Shown here one piece after another: positions 1-8,237 of a DNA stretch of 64,000 nt (position 1 is its first letter; each line of letters opens with the position of its first letter). The position numbers were made by a program, and so were the translations under genes. Below the pieces are notes generated by a model that saw only the letters and a list, made by a program, of their open reading frames with translations, did not search any database and was not told the DNA's origin. Source of the DNA: Micrococcus terreus (GTDB lineage Bacteria; Actinomycetota; Actinomycetes; Actinomycetales; Micrococcaceae); NCBI RefSeq assembly GCF_900116905.1, contig NZ_FPCG01000012.1, forward strand, positions 1-64,000, written 5' to 3'.

Positions 1-2
1 AC

Positions 3-113
3 TTCGCCCTGGCCAAGCAATGGCGCGGCTTGGCTACTCGCTACGACAAGCTCGCCATCACCTACCGCGCCGCCCTCACCGTTTGCGCCATTCTCACCTG
101 GCTACGCGCATAA
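3..113 (+). CDS. IS5-family transposase, C-terminal end only (partial)
   Basis: An open frame enters from the left edge and stops at TAA 111-113. Its last 36 residues include WRGLATRYDKLAITYRAA and then a hydrophobic tail ending in TWLRA. This is the typical C-terminus of DDE transposases of IS5-type elements (inference from family knowledge). The catalytic residues lie to the left of the window, so activity cannot be judged. The stop is followed within a few bases by what looks like the terminal inverted repeat. The element therefore ends against the neighbouring 528-residue gene. Confidence 0.75.
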   Translation, partial: FALAKQWRGLATRYDKLAITYRAALTVCAILTWLRA

Positions 114-129
114 GGGAGACACGCCCTAG
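114..129. repeat. Probable right terminal inverted repeat of the IS, ending at CTAG
   Basis: Just after the transposase stop the sequence reads gggagacacgccc followed by ctag (126-129). Read inward from the other strand this is GGGCGTGTCTCCC, the kind of tip seen on IS5-group elements, and CTAG is a common target duplication for them. The partner repeat lies outside the window, so the boundary is inferred. The TAG of CTAG also serves as the stop codon of the gene on the minus strand. Confidence 0.5.
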
Positions 130-1712
130 TTCGAGGACTTATTGGGGACGAGATAGTGCGGGCCGACAAGTCCGATGTGTATCTTTTTCGTCGAGCCGCC
201 GGTGTCATCGAAGAAGTACACGCGTGGCGCGAGGTTGCCACCGCCCTCAGATATCTTCAGGTGCGCGAGCATCGTCACGACACCGGAAGGAGCCACCTGT
301 GGATCGACCGCGAAGTCTCGTGTGCCCTTGAACTTCCCGCCGGTTTGCACACCCTCGCTTTCCGTCATCGACAGTTTCTTGCTTGTGGCGGGCCAGCCGA
401 GCAGTGGCCCAGAGGCACACCATTCCCAGAATCCGCCCTTGTTCCACCCCCCAGCGCGATCCTCAGCATAGCCAGCCAGAGCCCGCAGCCCGCGCCAGGT
501 CTTGTTACCCCAGTTGAAGGCCTCCGGCGCAGTATCGAGATCGTCGAGTTCACGGATCGCTGAATCCGGAAGCGAGAGCCATCGAGTCAGATAGACCTGA
601 GCGGCGAGCACAGCTTCCGAAATGACCTGCACCTCATCCGGCATCGAGTCCGTGGTTTCATGCTGGGTGCCCCAAAGCAAGTCGACCATACCCCGGGTGA
701 TCAACTCGTTCTTCAGGCGCGCGAGGTGTCCAGTCGCTGCCGAGAGTTCGCGTTCGAGCGCACTCTGTTCGTCCCGCGCCAACTCAAGTGCATACTCCCA
801 CTCGTCGCGCGCAGAGGCGAGCGTCTCAGCAGGGACCATGCCACCGAGCGCCTCGGCGGGCAAACCATTCTGCTCACCGAATACTTTGAACATGCCTGGG
901 ATGCGCCGCCTAGTCGACAGCTGCGCGACTGAATAGACGATGCGATTGACGGTGGCGGTCTCTGAGGCTTCCAGACGTGTACGGAGGTAGTAGCGGTGCC
1001 GCCAGCCCTCGGACTCCTTAGTTACGACGCCGGGCGAGTACACTCGAACACCACCGTCCCAGATGGCGAGCTGTCCAAACTCCTGCTTGAACACGCCGGC
1101 CGCTTGCGCGTCCAACGTCACTACTGCGGCAACGCCTTCCGCACGTGCCGCGATTCCACGCGCGACGCGGAGCCACGAACTATCATGCTCCCCCCTCGGC
1201 TCTGCGCAGACGACTATGGGAAGGCTCCGTTCGGGGTTCGCCAGCATGTCGGTCAAAATTGAGACACCATTCGCAGGCAACGCAAGCGGCTCGGTCAGGA
1301 TCCCACTGCCGCCGAGCTGAGGTTTGCCTGCCGCCTCCAACAGATCGTGAACGATCTTTGGGCGGCCTACCGCTACACGGCGGGCGAGATCGTCGGACGA
1401 CATGCTCAACTCAACAAGAGTATGGATACCTGCATCATCCGGGAGGATGCGGACCGTGGTGACCCATTCAGTGGGGTCCGCGGGCACCTGGTCCGTAGCC
1501 ACGACCTCGAAGGCGTTTCCACTGACCGAACGGAGCACCACGGTCCGGTGGCGACCCTGCGAGACCTCGAACTCGCTCACGCCCTCAACGAGCGGCGGCG
1601 CGTCGTCGCGCTCCTGCGTCCAGGCGGCGACGAGCTCCTGAAACCGCCCAACTATCGCCGTGCGATCAGACACGTTGGGATCAGACCACACCGCGCGGTA
1701 GAGAATGCTCAT
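126..1712 (-). CDS. Protein of unknown function, mobile-element cargo (528 aa)
   Basis: I do not recognise a named family. No signal peptide or membrane segment is visible. The order of parts is: an N-terminal globular region (about 1-110, starting MSILYRAVWSD); an alpha/beta segment (about 150-260) with IVVCAEPRGEHD and then an IWDGGVRVYSP motif; a charged helical stretch likely to form a coiled coil (about 305-345, rich in E, R, A and L); and a C-terminal beta-rich part with a conserved-looking YFFDDTGG...KKIHIGLVGPHYLVPN end. Codon use is like that of normal genes and the frame is intact. An IS end abuts the stop codon and a relaxase gene starts 157 bp upstream on the other strand. This suggests accessory cargo, possibly defence-related, but nothing in the sequence proves a role. 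Confidence 0.6.
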   Translation of the reverse strand: MSILYRAVWSDPNVSDRTAIVGRFQELVAAWTQERDDAPPLVEGVSEFEVSQGRHRTVVLRSVSGNAFEVVATDQVPADPTEWVTTVRILPDDAGIHTLVELSMSSDDLARRVAVGRPKIVHDLLEAAGKPQLGGSGILTEPLALPANGVSILTDMLANPERSLPIVVCAEPRGEHDSSWLRVARGIAARAEGVAAVVTLDAQAAGVFKQEFGQLAIWDGGVRVYSPGVVTKESEGWRHRYYLRTRLEASETATVNRIVYSVAQLSTRRRIPGMFKVFGEQNGLPAEALGGMVPAETLASARDEWEYALELARDEQSALERELSAATGHLARLKNELITRGMVDLLWGTQHETTDSMPDEVQVISEAVLAAQVYLTRWLSLPDSAIRELDDLDTAPEAFNWGNKTWRGLRALAGYAEDRAGGWNKGGFWEWCASGPLLGWPATSKKLSMTESEGVQTGGKFKGTRDFAVDPQVAPSGVVTMLAHLKISEGGGNLAPRVYFFDDTGGSTKKIHIGLVGPHYLVPNKSSN

Positions 1713-1869
1713 GGCCGACCCCCATGTTCGCGTTTGGGACCGTCCAAAACGTGCCCCGCCTATAGGTCGAGCCTAACTTGCGGAGTCGCGTGACACCGGG
1801 ATCAACAGCGACCGGCCCCGGCGCCCGTCAGGTTGTATGCCCACGGTGGGCGCCGCTCACCTCGTCGGT

Positions 1870-4131
1870 ATGACGGTTTCGATGCGTGTGATGTCGGCCG
1901 GCCACGGTTACCAGTACCTCTTGCACACGGTGGCCGCAGGGGATGGCGACCGCTCGCTCTCGACGCCGTTGACGAGGTACTACACGGAGGAGGGGACGCC
2001 TCCTGGTTCTTGGATGGGCTCGGGTCTGCCGTACCTCGGTGGCGGTGAGCTCGCCGAGGGTGGGCAGGTGTCCGAGGCGCAGCTTCAGCTCCTGGTCGGG
2101 ATGGGTAGTGACCCGATCACGGGAGAGCCGTTGGGCGAGGCGTACCGGCAGTACGCGAGCGTGCAGGAGCGCGTCGACAAGCGAGTCGCCGGTCTCGATC
2201 CCGAGCTGGGGCCGGTCGCTCGCGCGCAGCAGGTCGCGGTGATCGAGGCGGAGGAGGCCGAGCGCGGCACCCGCCGGGCGGTCGCGGGCTATGATTTGAC
2301 CTTCTCGGTGCCGAAGTCGCTGTCTGCGCTGTGGGGAGTTGCGGACGCGGGCACGCAATCCCTGATTGCAGACGCGCACCATCAGGCGGTTGCAGAGGTG
2401 ATCGTGTTCCTCGAACGAGAGGTCGCGACCACCCGCGTGGGCGCTGCTGGCCCCGAGGGGGCGGTCGCCCATGTCGATGTCGCAGGTGTCCTCGCAACCG
2501 CGTTCGACCACTACGACTCGCGCAGCGCCGACCCGCAGTTGCACACGCACGTGGTCGTGAGCAACAAGGTGCTGACGGTCCAGGACCAGAAGTGGCGCAC
2601 CCTGGCCGGGCGGCCCGCGCACGCCTCGGTTGTCGCTCTGTCCGAGCTCTACAACGCGACCCTTGCCGACCGGATCACGGGCACGTTCGGCTTCGAATGG
2701 GAAGCCCGAGAACGCGGCCGGGACCGCAACCCGGCATGGGAGCTCGCCCCGGTGCCGGAGGAACTGGTCACGGAGTTCTCCTCACGCACCCGGCAGATCG
2801 AGGAGGAGAAGACCCGACTGATCGACGCCTACGTCGAGAAGCACGGCCGGGAGCCGTCGGCGACGACCGTGTTGAAGTTGCGGGCGCAAGCGACGCTCGC
2901 CACCCGACCGGAGAAGCAGGCGCACTCGCTCGCCGATCTCACCGCCGAATGGCGGAACCGTGCCAGCACCCTGCTCGGTGAGGACGTGACCGGCTGGGCG
3001 CGCACGATCGCCGCGAGCGGGGCGCCGGCGGCCTTGTTGCGCGCCGACGACGTGCCGCTGGACACGATCGCCGATCTCGGCCGCTCGGTCGTCGCCGTCG
3101 TCGGTGAGAAGCGTTCGACGTGGCGGAGATGGAACCTCCACGCCGAGGCGAGCCGGCAGCTCATGGGTGCCCGGTTCGCCTCGGCGGAGGATCGGGAGGC
3201 GATCACCGCGATGGTGACCGACGCCGCCGAAAATGCGTCGCTGCGGCTGACCCCGCCGGAGCTGGCGTCGAGCCCGCTGTCGTTCCGCCGCCCGGACGGG
3301 TCGAGCCGGTTCCGCCACTTGGGGGCGGTGCTGTACTCGACGGAAGAGCTGCTGACGGCAGAAGACCGTCTCCTCGACCGCTCGCACGCGACGACTGGAC
3401 CGACCGTCGACCTCGCGACGGTGGAGCGGATCACCAGCAGACCCGACATGGAGGGCCGCCACCTAGCCGCCATCACGCAGCATCTGATCCGCGAGGACCA
3501 GAACATCGCACTGGTGATGGCGGGCATTCCACAGGCGATTGACCAGCTCCTTGCGGACAACGCACAGCGCCCGCGTGTGAGCACATTCCTTCGCCGCGCC
3601 GAAATGGCCGTGCTGGGCAAAGTCGACGAGGCAGACGTCGCAGACCCGTTTCTCCAGACCGCACGGGATGCGGATCGGGCATGGCCAGCCGAGATCGCCC
3701 GAGAATGCGCGACAGCAACTGGGGGGTATCCGTTCATGATTCAGCTGGTCGGTTACCACACATGGCGTACTGAACAAGGAATGGAGATCACGAACGAGCA
3801 CGCGCAACGCGGAATCACCGTAGCGCGCCGCAAGATCGGCCAGCTCGTCCACGCCCCGGCACTCGAAGACCTCTCGGACGTGGACAAGACGATTCTCGTC
3901 GCCATGGCGCAGGACGACGAACCTAGCCGGAGCAGTGACATCGCCCAGCGCATCGGCAAGAACACCAGCTACATGTCCGTCTACAAGGGCCGCCTCGAGC
4001 GCTCCGGTTTGATCGAGGTCCTTCCCAACGAAACCCTGTCTTTCTCCACACCAGAGATTCGTGGATACCTTCGTGAACACGCCGCGCACTACGCCATGGC
4101 AACGACTGGGCCGGACGAGGTCGCCCCGTGA
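1870..4131 (+). CDS. MobF/TrwC-type relaxase fused in frame to the tail of an AAA ATPase (chimera)
   Basis: Residues 1 to about 300 are a TrwC relaxase domain: the nicking tyrosine pair in RYYTEEGTPPG (Tyr about 37-38) and the metal-binding histidines in PQLHTHVVVSN (His 225 and 227). MobF proteins normally continue into a RecD-like helicase and exceed 1000 residues. Here the relaxase-type sequence ends near residue 528 (about 3451). It is followed without a stop by NIALVMAGIP...TFLRRAE...GGYPFMIQLVGYH and a C-terminal winged-helix region, typical of the second half of AAA_16-type ATPases, whose own Walker A part is absent. I chose the ATG at 1870 because relaxases of this kind begin MTVSMRVMSAG; an ATG at 1837 is also open. 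The nicking domain looks intact but both ATP-binding motors are missing, so conjugative function is doubtful. Confidence 0.8.
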   Translation: MTVSMRVMSAGHGYQYLLHTVAAGDGDRSLSTPLTRYYTEEGTPPGSWMGSGLPYLGGGELAEGGQVSEAQLQLLVGMGSDPITGEPLGEAYRQYASVQERVDKRVAGLDPELGPVARAQQVAVIEAEEAERGTRRAVAGYDLTFSVPKSLSALWGVADAGTQSLIADAHHQAVAEVIVFLEREVATTRVGAAGPEGAVAHVDVAGVLATAFDHYDSRSADPQLHTHVVVSNKVLTVQDQKWRTLAGRPAHASVVALSELYNATLADRITGTFGFEWEARERGRDRNPAWELAPVPEELVTEFSSRTRQIEEEKTRLIDAYVEKHGREPSATTVLKLRAQATLATRPEKQAHSLADLTAEWRNRASTLLGEDVTGWARTIAASGAPAALLRADDVPLDTIADLGRSVVAVVGEKRSTWRRWNLHAEASRQLMGARFASAEDREAITAMVTDAAENASLRLTPPELASSPLSFRRPDGSSRFRHLGAVLYSTEELLTAEDRLLDRSHATTGPTVDLATVERITSRPDMEGRHLAAITQHLIREDQNIALVMAGIPQAIDQLLADNAQRPRVSTFLRRAEMAVLGKVDEADVADPFLQTARDADRAWPAEIARECATATGGYPFMIQLVGYHTWRTEQGMEITNEHAQRGITVARRKIGQLVHAPALEDLSDVDKTILVAMAQDDEPSRSSDIAQRIGKNTSYMSVYKGRLERSGLIEVLPNETLSFSTPEIRGYLREHAAHYAMATTGPDEVAP

Positions 4132-4936
4132 GTGGGGGGGGGAACCGTGCCCGTGGCGACCGTCCCCATTTGGCCTCGATTCGTCCGCCCGGCGTTGGAA
4201 CTGCTTGCCGAGTGTGGGCAGATGAAGCGCCGCGAGATCATCGAGGGAACTGCCGAGCGTCTGCAGCTCGGTGCGGAGGCACGCGCTGAGACGGTGGAAT
4301 CCGGTGAGGTGCGGTATCGCGGACGGGCCGGGTGGGCACTGACTCATTCCTCCAAGGCAGGACTCATCGAAAGGCCCGTACTTGGCCAGCACGTTCTTTG
4401 ACCCGTTCTGGCCCAAGACGGGTGCCAAAAAGCAGCGGGGTAGCGAAGGACGGGGGTCCACCGGACACGTGCCATCGTCGGGGGCTACCTCAGGAGCCAT
4501 CGTGGACCCGGAAGAGCAGGCCCAGGACGCTGTCACTAGCCTCAATGAGACTGTCCGCGCCGAACTGCTGGAACGACTGCAGGGTTCCACGCCGGCCTTC
4601 TTCGAGGAAGCCGTGGTCAACCTGCTCATGGCTATGGGCTATGGCGGTACCCAGGGTAGGGCCGCCGTGACCGGCAAGGCACACGACGGTGGCATCGATG
4701 GAGTCATCGACGGGGACGCGCTCGGCTTGGATCGTGTGTACGTCCAGGCCAAGCGGTACGCGGAGCAGAACACCGTGGGACGTGAGCCCATTCAGGCGTT
4801 CGTCGGCGCACTGCACCTGCACGGCGCGACCAAGGGTGTGTTCATCACGACCAGCTCTTTCAGCAAGCACGCGCAGGCCCATGCCGATGCCGTGCCGAAC
4901 CGCATCGTGCTGATCGACGAGGACTTCTTCGACTGA
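4132..4936 (+). pseudogene. mrr: mrr-type restriction endonuclease, frameshifted and internally deleted
   Basis: The first part (4132-4401) encodes a typical Mrr N-terminal winged helix (VPIWPRFVRPALELLAE, then RGRAGWALTHSSKAGLIERP). It stops at TGA 4399-4401. The family sequence then continues in other frames, and the catalytic PD-(D/E)xK part is read in a third frame (about 4490-4936: FFEEAVVNLLMAMGYGG, HDGGIDGVID, VYVQAKRYAE, ATKGVFITTSSFS). Here D of GGIDG, then Q and K of VQAKRY, are the expected active-site residues. The end reads RIVLIDEDFFD. The family normally has about 25 residues between VLID and the terminal IDEDFF, so that stretch has been lost in frame. The gene starts at the relaxase stop. 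It is probably inactive as a full protein, although the catalytic fragment could be translated from the TTG at 4382. Confidence 0.8.
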
Positions 4937-4960
4937 AAGCTCGGCGGACAGGGTAAGGCC

Positions 4961-6181
4961 TCAGTGTCCGGTGGTCTCGTCGTCACTGTCCGGACCGCGG
5001 TCCTGCGGGACCAGGACGGTGATGTTGCCCGGGCCCGGCTTGGTCTGACCGGTCTGCCCGGTGGGGATCTCCGCGCCCACATCGGCGATCACCGCGTCCA
5101 GTGCGGCTCCCGCCGGGACGGTGGTCTCGCCCAGCAGGATGGAGCGGTGCACCGTGGCACCGGCCTCCACCACCACGCCGGGGCCGATCACGCTCTCGGT
5201 CACCTCACCCTTGACCGTGGCACCGGCACAGACCAGGGACCCGGACACCGTGGCCTGGGGGCCGAACAGGGCCGGCGGGACGGGTTTGTGGTTGGTCAGC
5301 AGCGGCCAGCCGGGGCTGCCCAGCTCCAGCCCCTGGCCCTCGAGCAGCTCCATGTGGGCGCGGTAGAACGCGTCGATGGTGCCCACGTCCCGCCAGTACC
5401 CCTCGTGCCGGTACTCGTGGGTGCGTCCGCGTTCCACGAAGTGCGGGACGATCGTCTCGCCGTAGTCGCCCAGGGAGGTGCCCTCACGGTCGGCGCCCTC
5501 GTCCGCGTCGTCGTCGTCCTGCTCCACCAGGTGCTCGGTGGCCGCGGCCAGGGCGTCCACGTTGTAGATGAAGACCTCGGTGGCCACCAGGTTCCCCCCG
5601 GGGGAGTCCGGCTTGTAGTCGTACCGGGTGACGCGGCGCTCGCCGTCAGCATCCTTGACCTGCACCACGCCGTAGCGGCTGGGGTCCTCCATCACCTCGG
5701 TGGTGACGATGGTCAGCTCCGAGCCCAGCCGGTGGTGCTGCTCCAGAGCCGGGCGCAGGTCCAGCTGGTAGAGGTGATCGGCGCTGCAGACCACCACGGT
5801 GTCCGCGCCGAAGGCCTGCAGGATGGGGATCTGCTGGTGCAGGGCATGGCCGTTGCCGGCGGCGAACCCCTCCTCGGAGCGGCCCTCCGCCGGGGGCAGG
5901 ATGCGCAGGCCGTGGCGGGTCCCGTCCAGGTCCCAGGGCCGGCCCATGGCCAGGTGCTGGTTGAGCGTGAACGGGCGGTACTGCTCCACCACCCAGACGT
6001 CGCGCAGGCCGGAGTTGGCCAGGTTGGACAGCACCACGTCGATCAGCCGGTACTGCCCGGCCAGCGGCACCGCCGGCTTGGACCGGGCGTCCGTGAGGGG
6101 GGACAGCCGGCTGCCCTTGCCTCCTGCCAGCACGAGCGCCACGGTGCGCTGGGTGCGGTCGTTCGGGAACGGGTCTGCCAT
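4961..6181 (-). CDS. glgC: Glucose-1-phosphate adenylyltransferase
   Basis: Makes ADP-glucose from glucose-1-phosphate and ATP for glycogen (and, in actinobacteria, maltose-1-phosphate/glucan) synthesis. The N-terminal nucleotidyltransferase motif ALVLAGGKGSRLSPLTD, the KPAVPLAGQYRLID segment, SADHLYQLD and the YWRDVGTIDAFY motif are all present. The C-terminal third has the left-handed beta-helix hexapeptide repeats (GPQATVSGSLV, GPGVVVEAGATV). I use the second ATG (6181), which has a GGAGG five bases upstream; an ATG four codons earlier is open. Oddities are a short acidic insertion near residue 225 (EQDDDDADEGAD) and a tail of about 30 residues rich in G, P and D. The gene is separated from nei by about 115 bp and is probably transcribed alone. 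Confidence 0.95.
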   Translation of the reverse strand: MADPFPNDRTQRTVALVLAGGKGSRLSPLTDARSKPAVPLAGQYRLIDVVLSNLANSGLRDVWVVEQYRPFTLNQHLAMGRPWDLDGTRHGLRILPPAEGRSEEGFAAGNGHALHQQIPILQAFGADTVVVCSADHLYQLDLRPALEQHHRLGSELTIVTTEVMEDPSRYGVVQVKDADGERRVTRYDYKPDSPGGNLVATEVFIYNVDALAAATEHLVEQDDDDADEGADREGTSLGDYGETIVPHFVERGRTHEYRHEGYWRDVGTIDAFYRAHMELLEGQGLELGSPGWPLLTNHKPVPPALFGPQATVSGSLVCAGATVKGEVTESVIGPGVVVEAGATVHRSILLGETTVPAGAALDAVIADVGAEIPTGQTGQTKPGPGNITVLVPQDRGPDSDDETTGH

Positions 6182-6295
6182 GGTGCCCTCCATCTGAACC
6201 GAGGCTCGGGTGCCCCGCCCGTGCGGGACGGTCCCACGCTAGACCTGCTCCGGGGGGTCGCACCAGACGACCAGCCGGTGTCTGCCCCCGGGCGG

Positions 6296-7231
6296 TCAGC
6301 GTTGGCAGTGGGGGCACCACCACAGCTGCCGGGCCAGGGCGGAGCCCTCCTCCTGCACGGCGCTGGAGTCCGAGAGCTCCTCCAGGCGGACCGGGCCGCG
6401 GCAGCGCAGGCACCCCTCCCGCTCGCGCCGGTAGACGAAGTACGACGGCGTCCGGCGGCCGGGCAGGGAGCGTCCGGCGGGTGCTGGGCGTGGGGCGGGG
6501 ACGACCACCCGCACCCCGTAGGGTGCCGACGGATCCGGACGGACACCGGTGGTGGTGCGCTGAGCCCCGCGCGCCGGTGCAGCCGGCGGGACGTTGGAGC
6601 GCAGCAGGTCCCGGGCGATCAGCACCAGCCCGGGCAGGTCCGGGACGGAGGAGACAGGGCGGTGCGGGTCCAGTCCGGCCAGCAGCAGCGTCTCGCAGCG
6701 GTAGATGTTCCCGATCCCGGAGACCAGTCGCTGGTCCAGCAGAGCCGTGCCGATCATCCGGTCCGGGTCCTGTTCCAGGCGTTGGACGGACTCGGCCAGC
6801 AGCCGCTCGGCCTGCTCGGGGTCCTCCCAACCAGGGCCCAGCAGGTCTGGACCCAGGAACTCCAGGCGGTCCGCCACCTCTGCCGTGGGCACCACCTCGA
6901 GCAGGCCCAGCTGGAACCCGACCACCTGATGCTCGGCGGTCTGCAGCACGCACCGGGCCTGCCACTCCGGCCGTGCCCACCGCGGAGGTCTCCCGCCGTC
7001 GTCGGGATAGATGTCCCAGCGGCCCTCCATCTTCAGGTGGGAGAGGACGGTCAGGTCTCCGAGCTCCATCAGCAGGTACTTGGCGCGCGGGCGCACCGCG
7101 TCCACGGTGCGGCCGGAGAGGTCCAGGGTGGCCCACTGGGGCACGCGGAAGTCCGTGCGCAGCAGGGTGCGGCCGCTCAGCACGGGGTCCAGGCGGTGGG
7201 CCAGGCGGACCAGGGAGTCGCCCTCAGGCAT
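6296..7231 (-). CDS. nei: Fpg/Nei-family DNA glycosylase (endonuclease VIII-like)
   Basis: Base-excision repair glycosylase/AP lyase for oxidised bases. The N-terminus MPEGDS gives Pro2 as the Schiff-base nucleophile with Glu3, as in Nei-type enzymes. LSHLKMEGRW, the H2TH-region IGNIYRCETLLLAGLDP and a C-terminal four-cysteine zinc finger (CLRC...CPHC, about residues 275-309) are all visible. A proline/arginine-rich stretch of about 40 residues separates the H2TH region from the finger. It lies 24 bp downstream of the VOC gene, at the end of a minus-strand run that starts with rlmH and lhr, which suggests a repair- and RNA-related operon. Confidence 0.9.
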   Translation of the reverse strand: MPEGDSLVRLAHRLDPVLSGRTLLRTDFRVPQWATLDLSGRTVDAVRPRAKYLLMELGDLTVLSHLKMEGRWDIYPDDGGRPPRWARPEWQARCVLQTAEHQVVGFQLGLLEVVPTAEVADRLEFLGPDLLGPGWEDPEQAERLLAESVQRLEQDPDRMIGTALLDQRLVSGIGNIYRCETLLLAGLDPHRPVSSVPDLPGLVLIARDLLRSNVPPAAPARGAQRTTTGVRPDPSAPYGVRVVVPAPRPAPAGRSLPGRRTPSYFVYRREREGCLRCRGPVRLEELSDSSAVQEEGSALARQLWWCPHCQR

Positions 7232-7255
7232 GGTGGATCACGGGGGAGGGGGCTG

Positions 7256-7717
7256 TCAGGCCAAGTTGAGCTGCCAGGTGACGCCCCAGCGGTCGGCGAC
7301 CCAGGCGAAGCGCCGGGAGAAGCCGTAGTCGCCCGGCGGCATCAGCGGGTGGCCGCCGGCGGAGAGGGTGTCGGCCAGCTCGTCCAGCTCCTCCGCGGTG
7401 CAGGTGCTCGGCAGGTCCACGAACAGGGAGATGGACGGGGTGAAGCTGAACTCGTGACCGGGCGGGGAATCGAAGATGCGCAGGTGCTGTCCGGCCAGGG
7501 AGATCTCACCGTGGAGCACGGTGCCGATCAGGTCTGGGCTGTCCTTCGTCTCAGGGTGGGAGTCATCCCGCAGGTCACGGCGGGTGACACCGGCGGGCAG
7601 GTGCGGGGAGAACGCCTCGACGTAGAAGTCCATGGCGGCTCCGCCTTCACCCTCGAACATCAGGAAGGGGGTGACACTGGCCTGGGCGGCGGAGGGGGTG
7701 GTGCTCTGCTCGGTCAT
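7256..7717 (-). CDS. VOC-family protein, PhnB/3-demethylubiquinone-methyltransferase-like
   Basis: The 153-residue protein has the SVTPFLMFEGEGGAAMDFYVEAF opening and the PGHEFSFTPSISLFVD middle of the PhnB-like vicinal-oxygen-chelate subfamily. It ends DRWGVTWQLNLA, the usual end of this family (GVxWQL). It is probably a small dimeric cytoplasmic protein. The automatic name 'methyltransferase' for such proteins is not supported by a catalytic motif, and the substrate is unknown. It is 10 bp downstream of the membrane-protein gene and 24 bp upstream of nei, on the same strand. Confidence 0.85.
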   Translation of the reverse strand: MTEQSTTPSAAQASVTPFLMFEGEGGAAMDFYVEAFSPHLPAGVTRRDLRDDSHPETKDSPDLIGTVLHGEISLAGQHLRIFDSPPGHEFSFTPSISLFVDLPSTCTAEELDELADTLSAGGHPLMPPGDYGFSRRFAWVADRWGVTWQLNLA

Positions 7718-7727
7718 GGCCCGAACT

Positions 7728-8234
7728 CTACGCCGGGGTGGTCTGCCGGGGCTGGTGTGTCTCTGCCTGCCAGGCCGCGTTGCGCTCCTGGACCACGGCG
7801 CGCAGCTCGATCATCCCGCGGACGGCATAGATGACCAGCCCCAGGGGAACGGTGACGAGCAGCAGGAGGGGCAGCTCGTAGGTCAGCGTGGACAGGTCGG
7901 CAGGGCGGATTAGGACCAGCACGAGGTAGGCCGTCAGGGCGGAGATGGTGGCCAGCCAGGTCCACCACCACGCGCCCTGTCCGGCCAGTCTCACGGGGAG
8001 GGCGTGGCCGAGAAACGCGGTCCACAGCACCAGGCCGAGGGGGACGAGCGCGGTGAGGGCCCACTCGGCCAGCGTGCTGGGCAGACTGACGCCTCCGGTG
8101 AGGGCCATGATCACCAGGGGCACGGTCAGCACGCCTGCCACCACGAGGGACTGCTTGCGGGTCTCACTCCACAGGTCCATGGTCATGCCGATCTGCTGGT
8201 GACCCGCTCGGTGCAGGTCTGGTGGCCTGAGCAT
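7728..8234 (-). CDS. Small integral membrane protein, unknown function
   Basis: The 168-residue frame has four likely membrane helices (around SLVVAGVLTVPLVIMAL, ALTALVPLGLVLWTAFL, WTWLATISALTAYLVLVLI and LLLLVTVPLGLVIYAVRG) and a polar C-terminus. No family is recognised. The start is uncertain: the ATG at 8234 lies three bases past the lhr stop without a clear ribosome site, while the ATG at 8186 (MTMDLWSETRKQ) would begin just before the first helix. The position between lhr and the VOC gene suggests co-transcription with both. Confidence 0.65.
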   Translation of the reverse strand: MLRPPDLHRAGHQQIGMTMDLWSETRKQSLVVAGVLTVPLVIMALTGGVSLPSTLAEWALTALVPLGLVLWTAFLGHALPVRLAGQGAWWWTWLATISALTAYLVLVLIRPADLSTLTYELPLLLLVTVPLGLVIYAVRGMIELRAVVQERNAAWQAETHQPRQTTPA

Positions 8235-8237
8235 AGC

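Noticed and set aside
126-1712. The unknown 528-residue gene as a distant BREX or Mrr component
   Set aside because: It shares no motif with BREX proteins or with PD-(D/E)xK nucleases, and it lies in a different mobile segment from BREX.
4964-7834. A 956-codon open frame on the plus strand opposite glgC, nei and the VOC gene
   Set aside because: It runs antisense to three well-supported genes, has repetitive G/V/Q/H-rich translation without any family motif, and is a product of high G+C codon bias.
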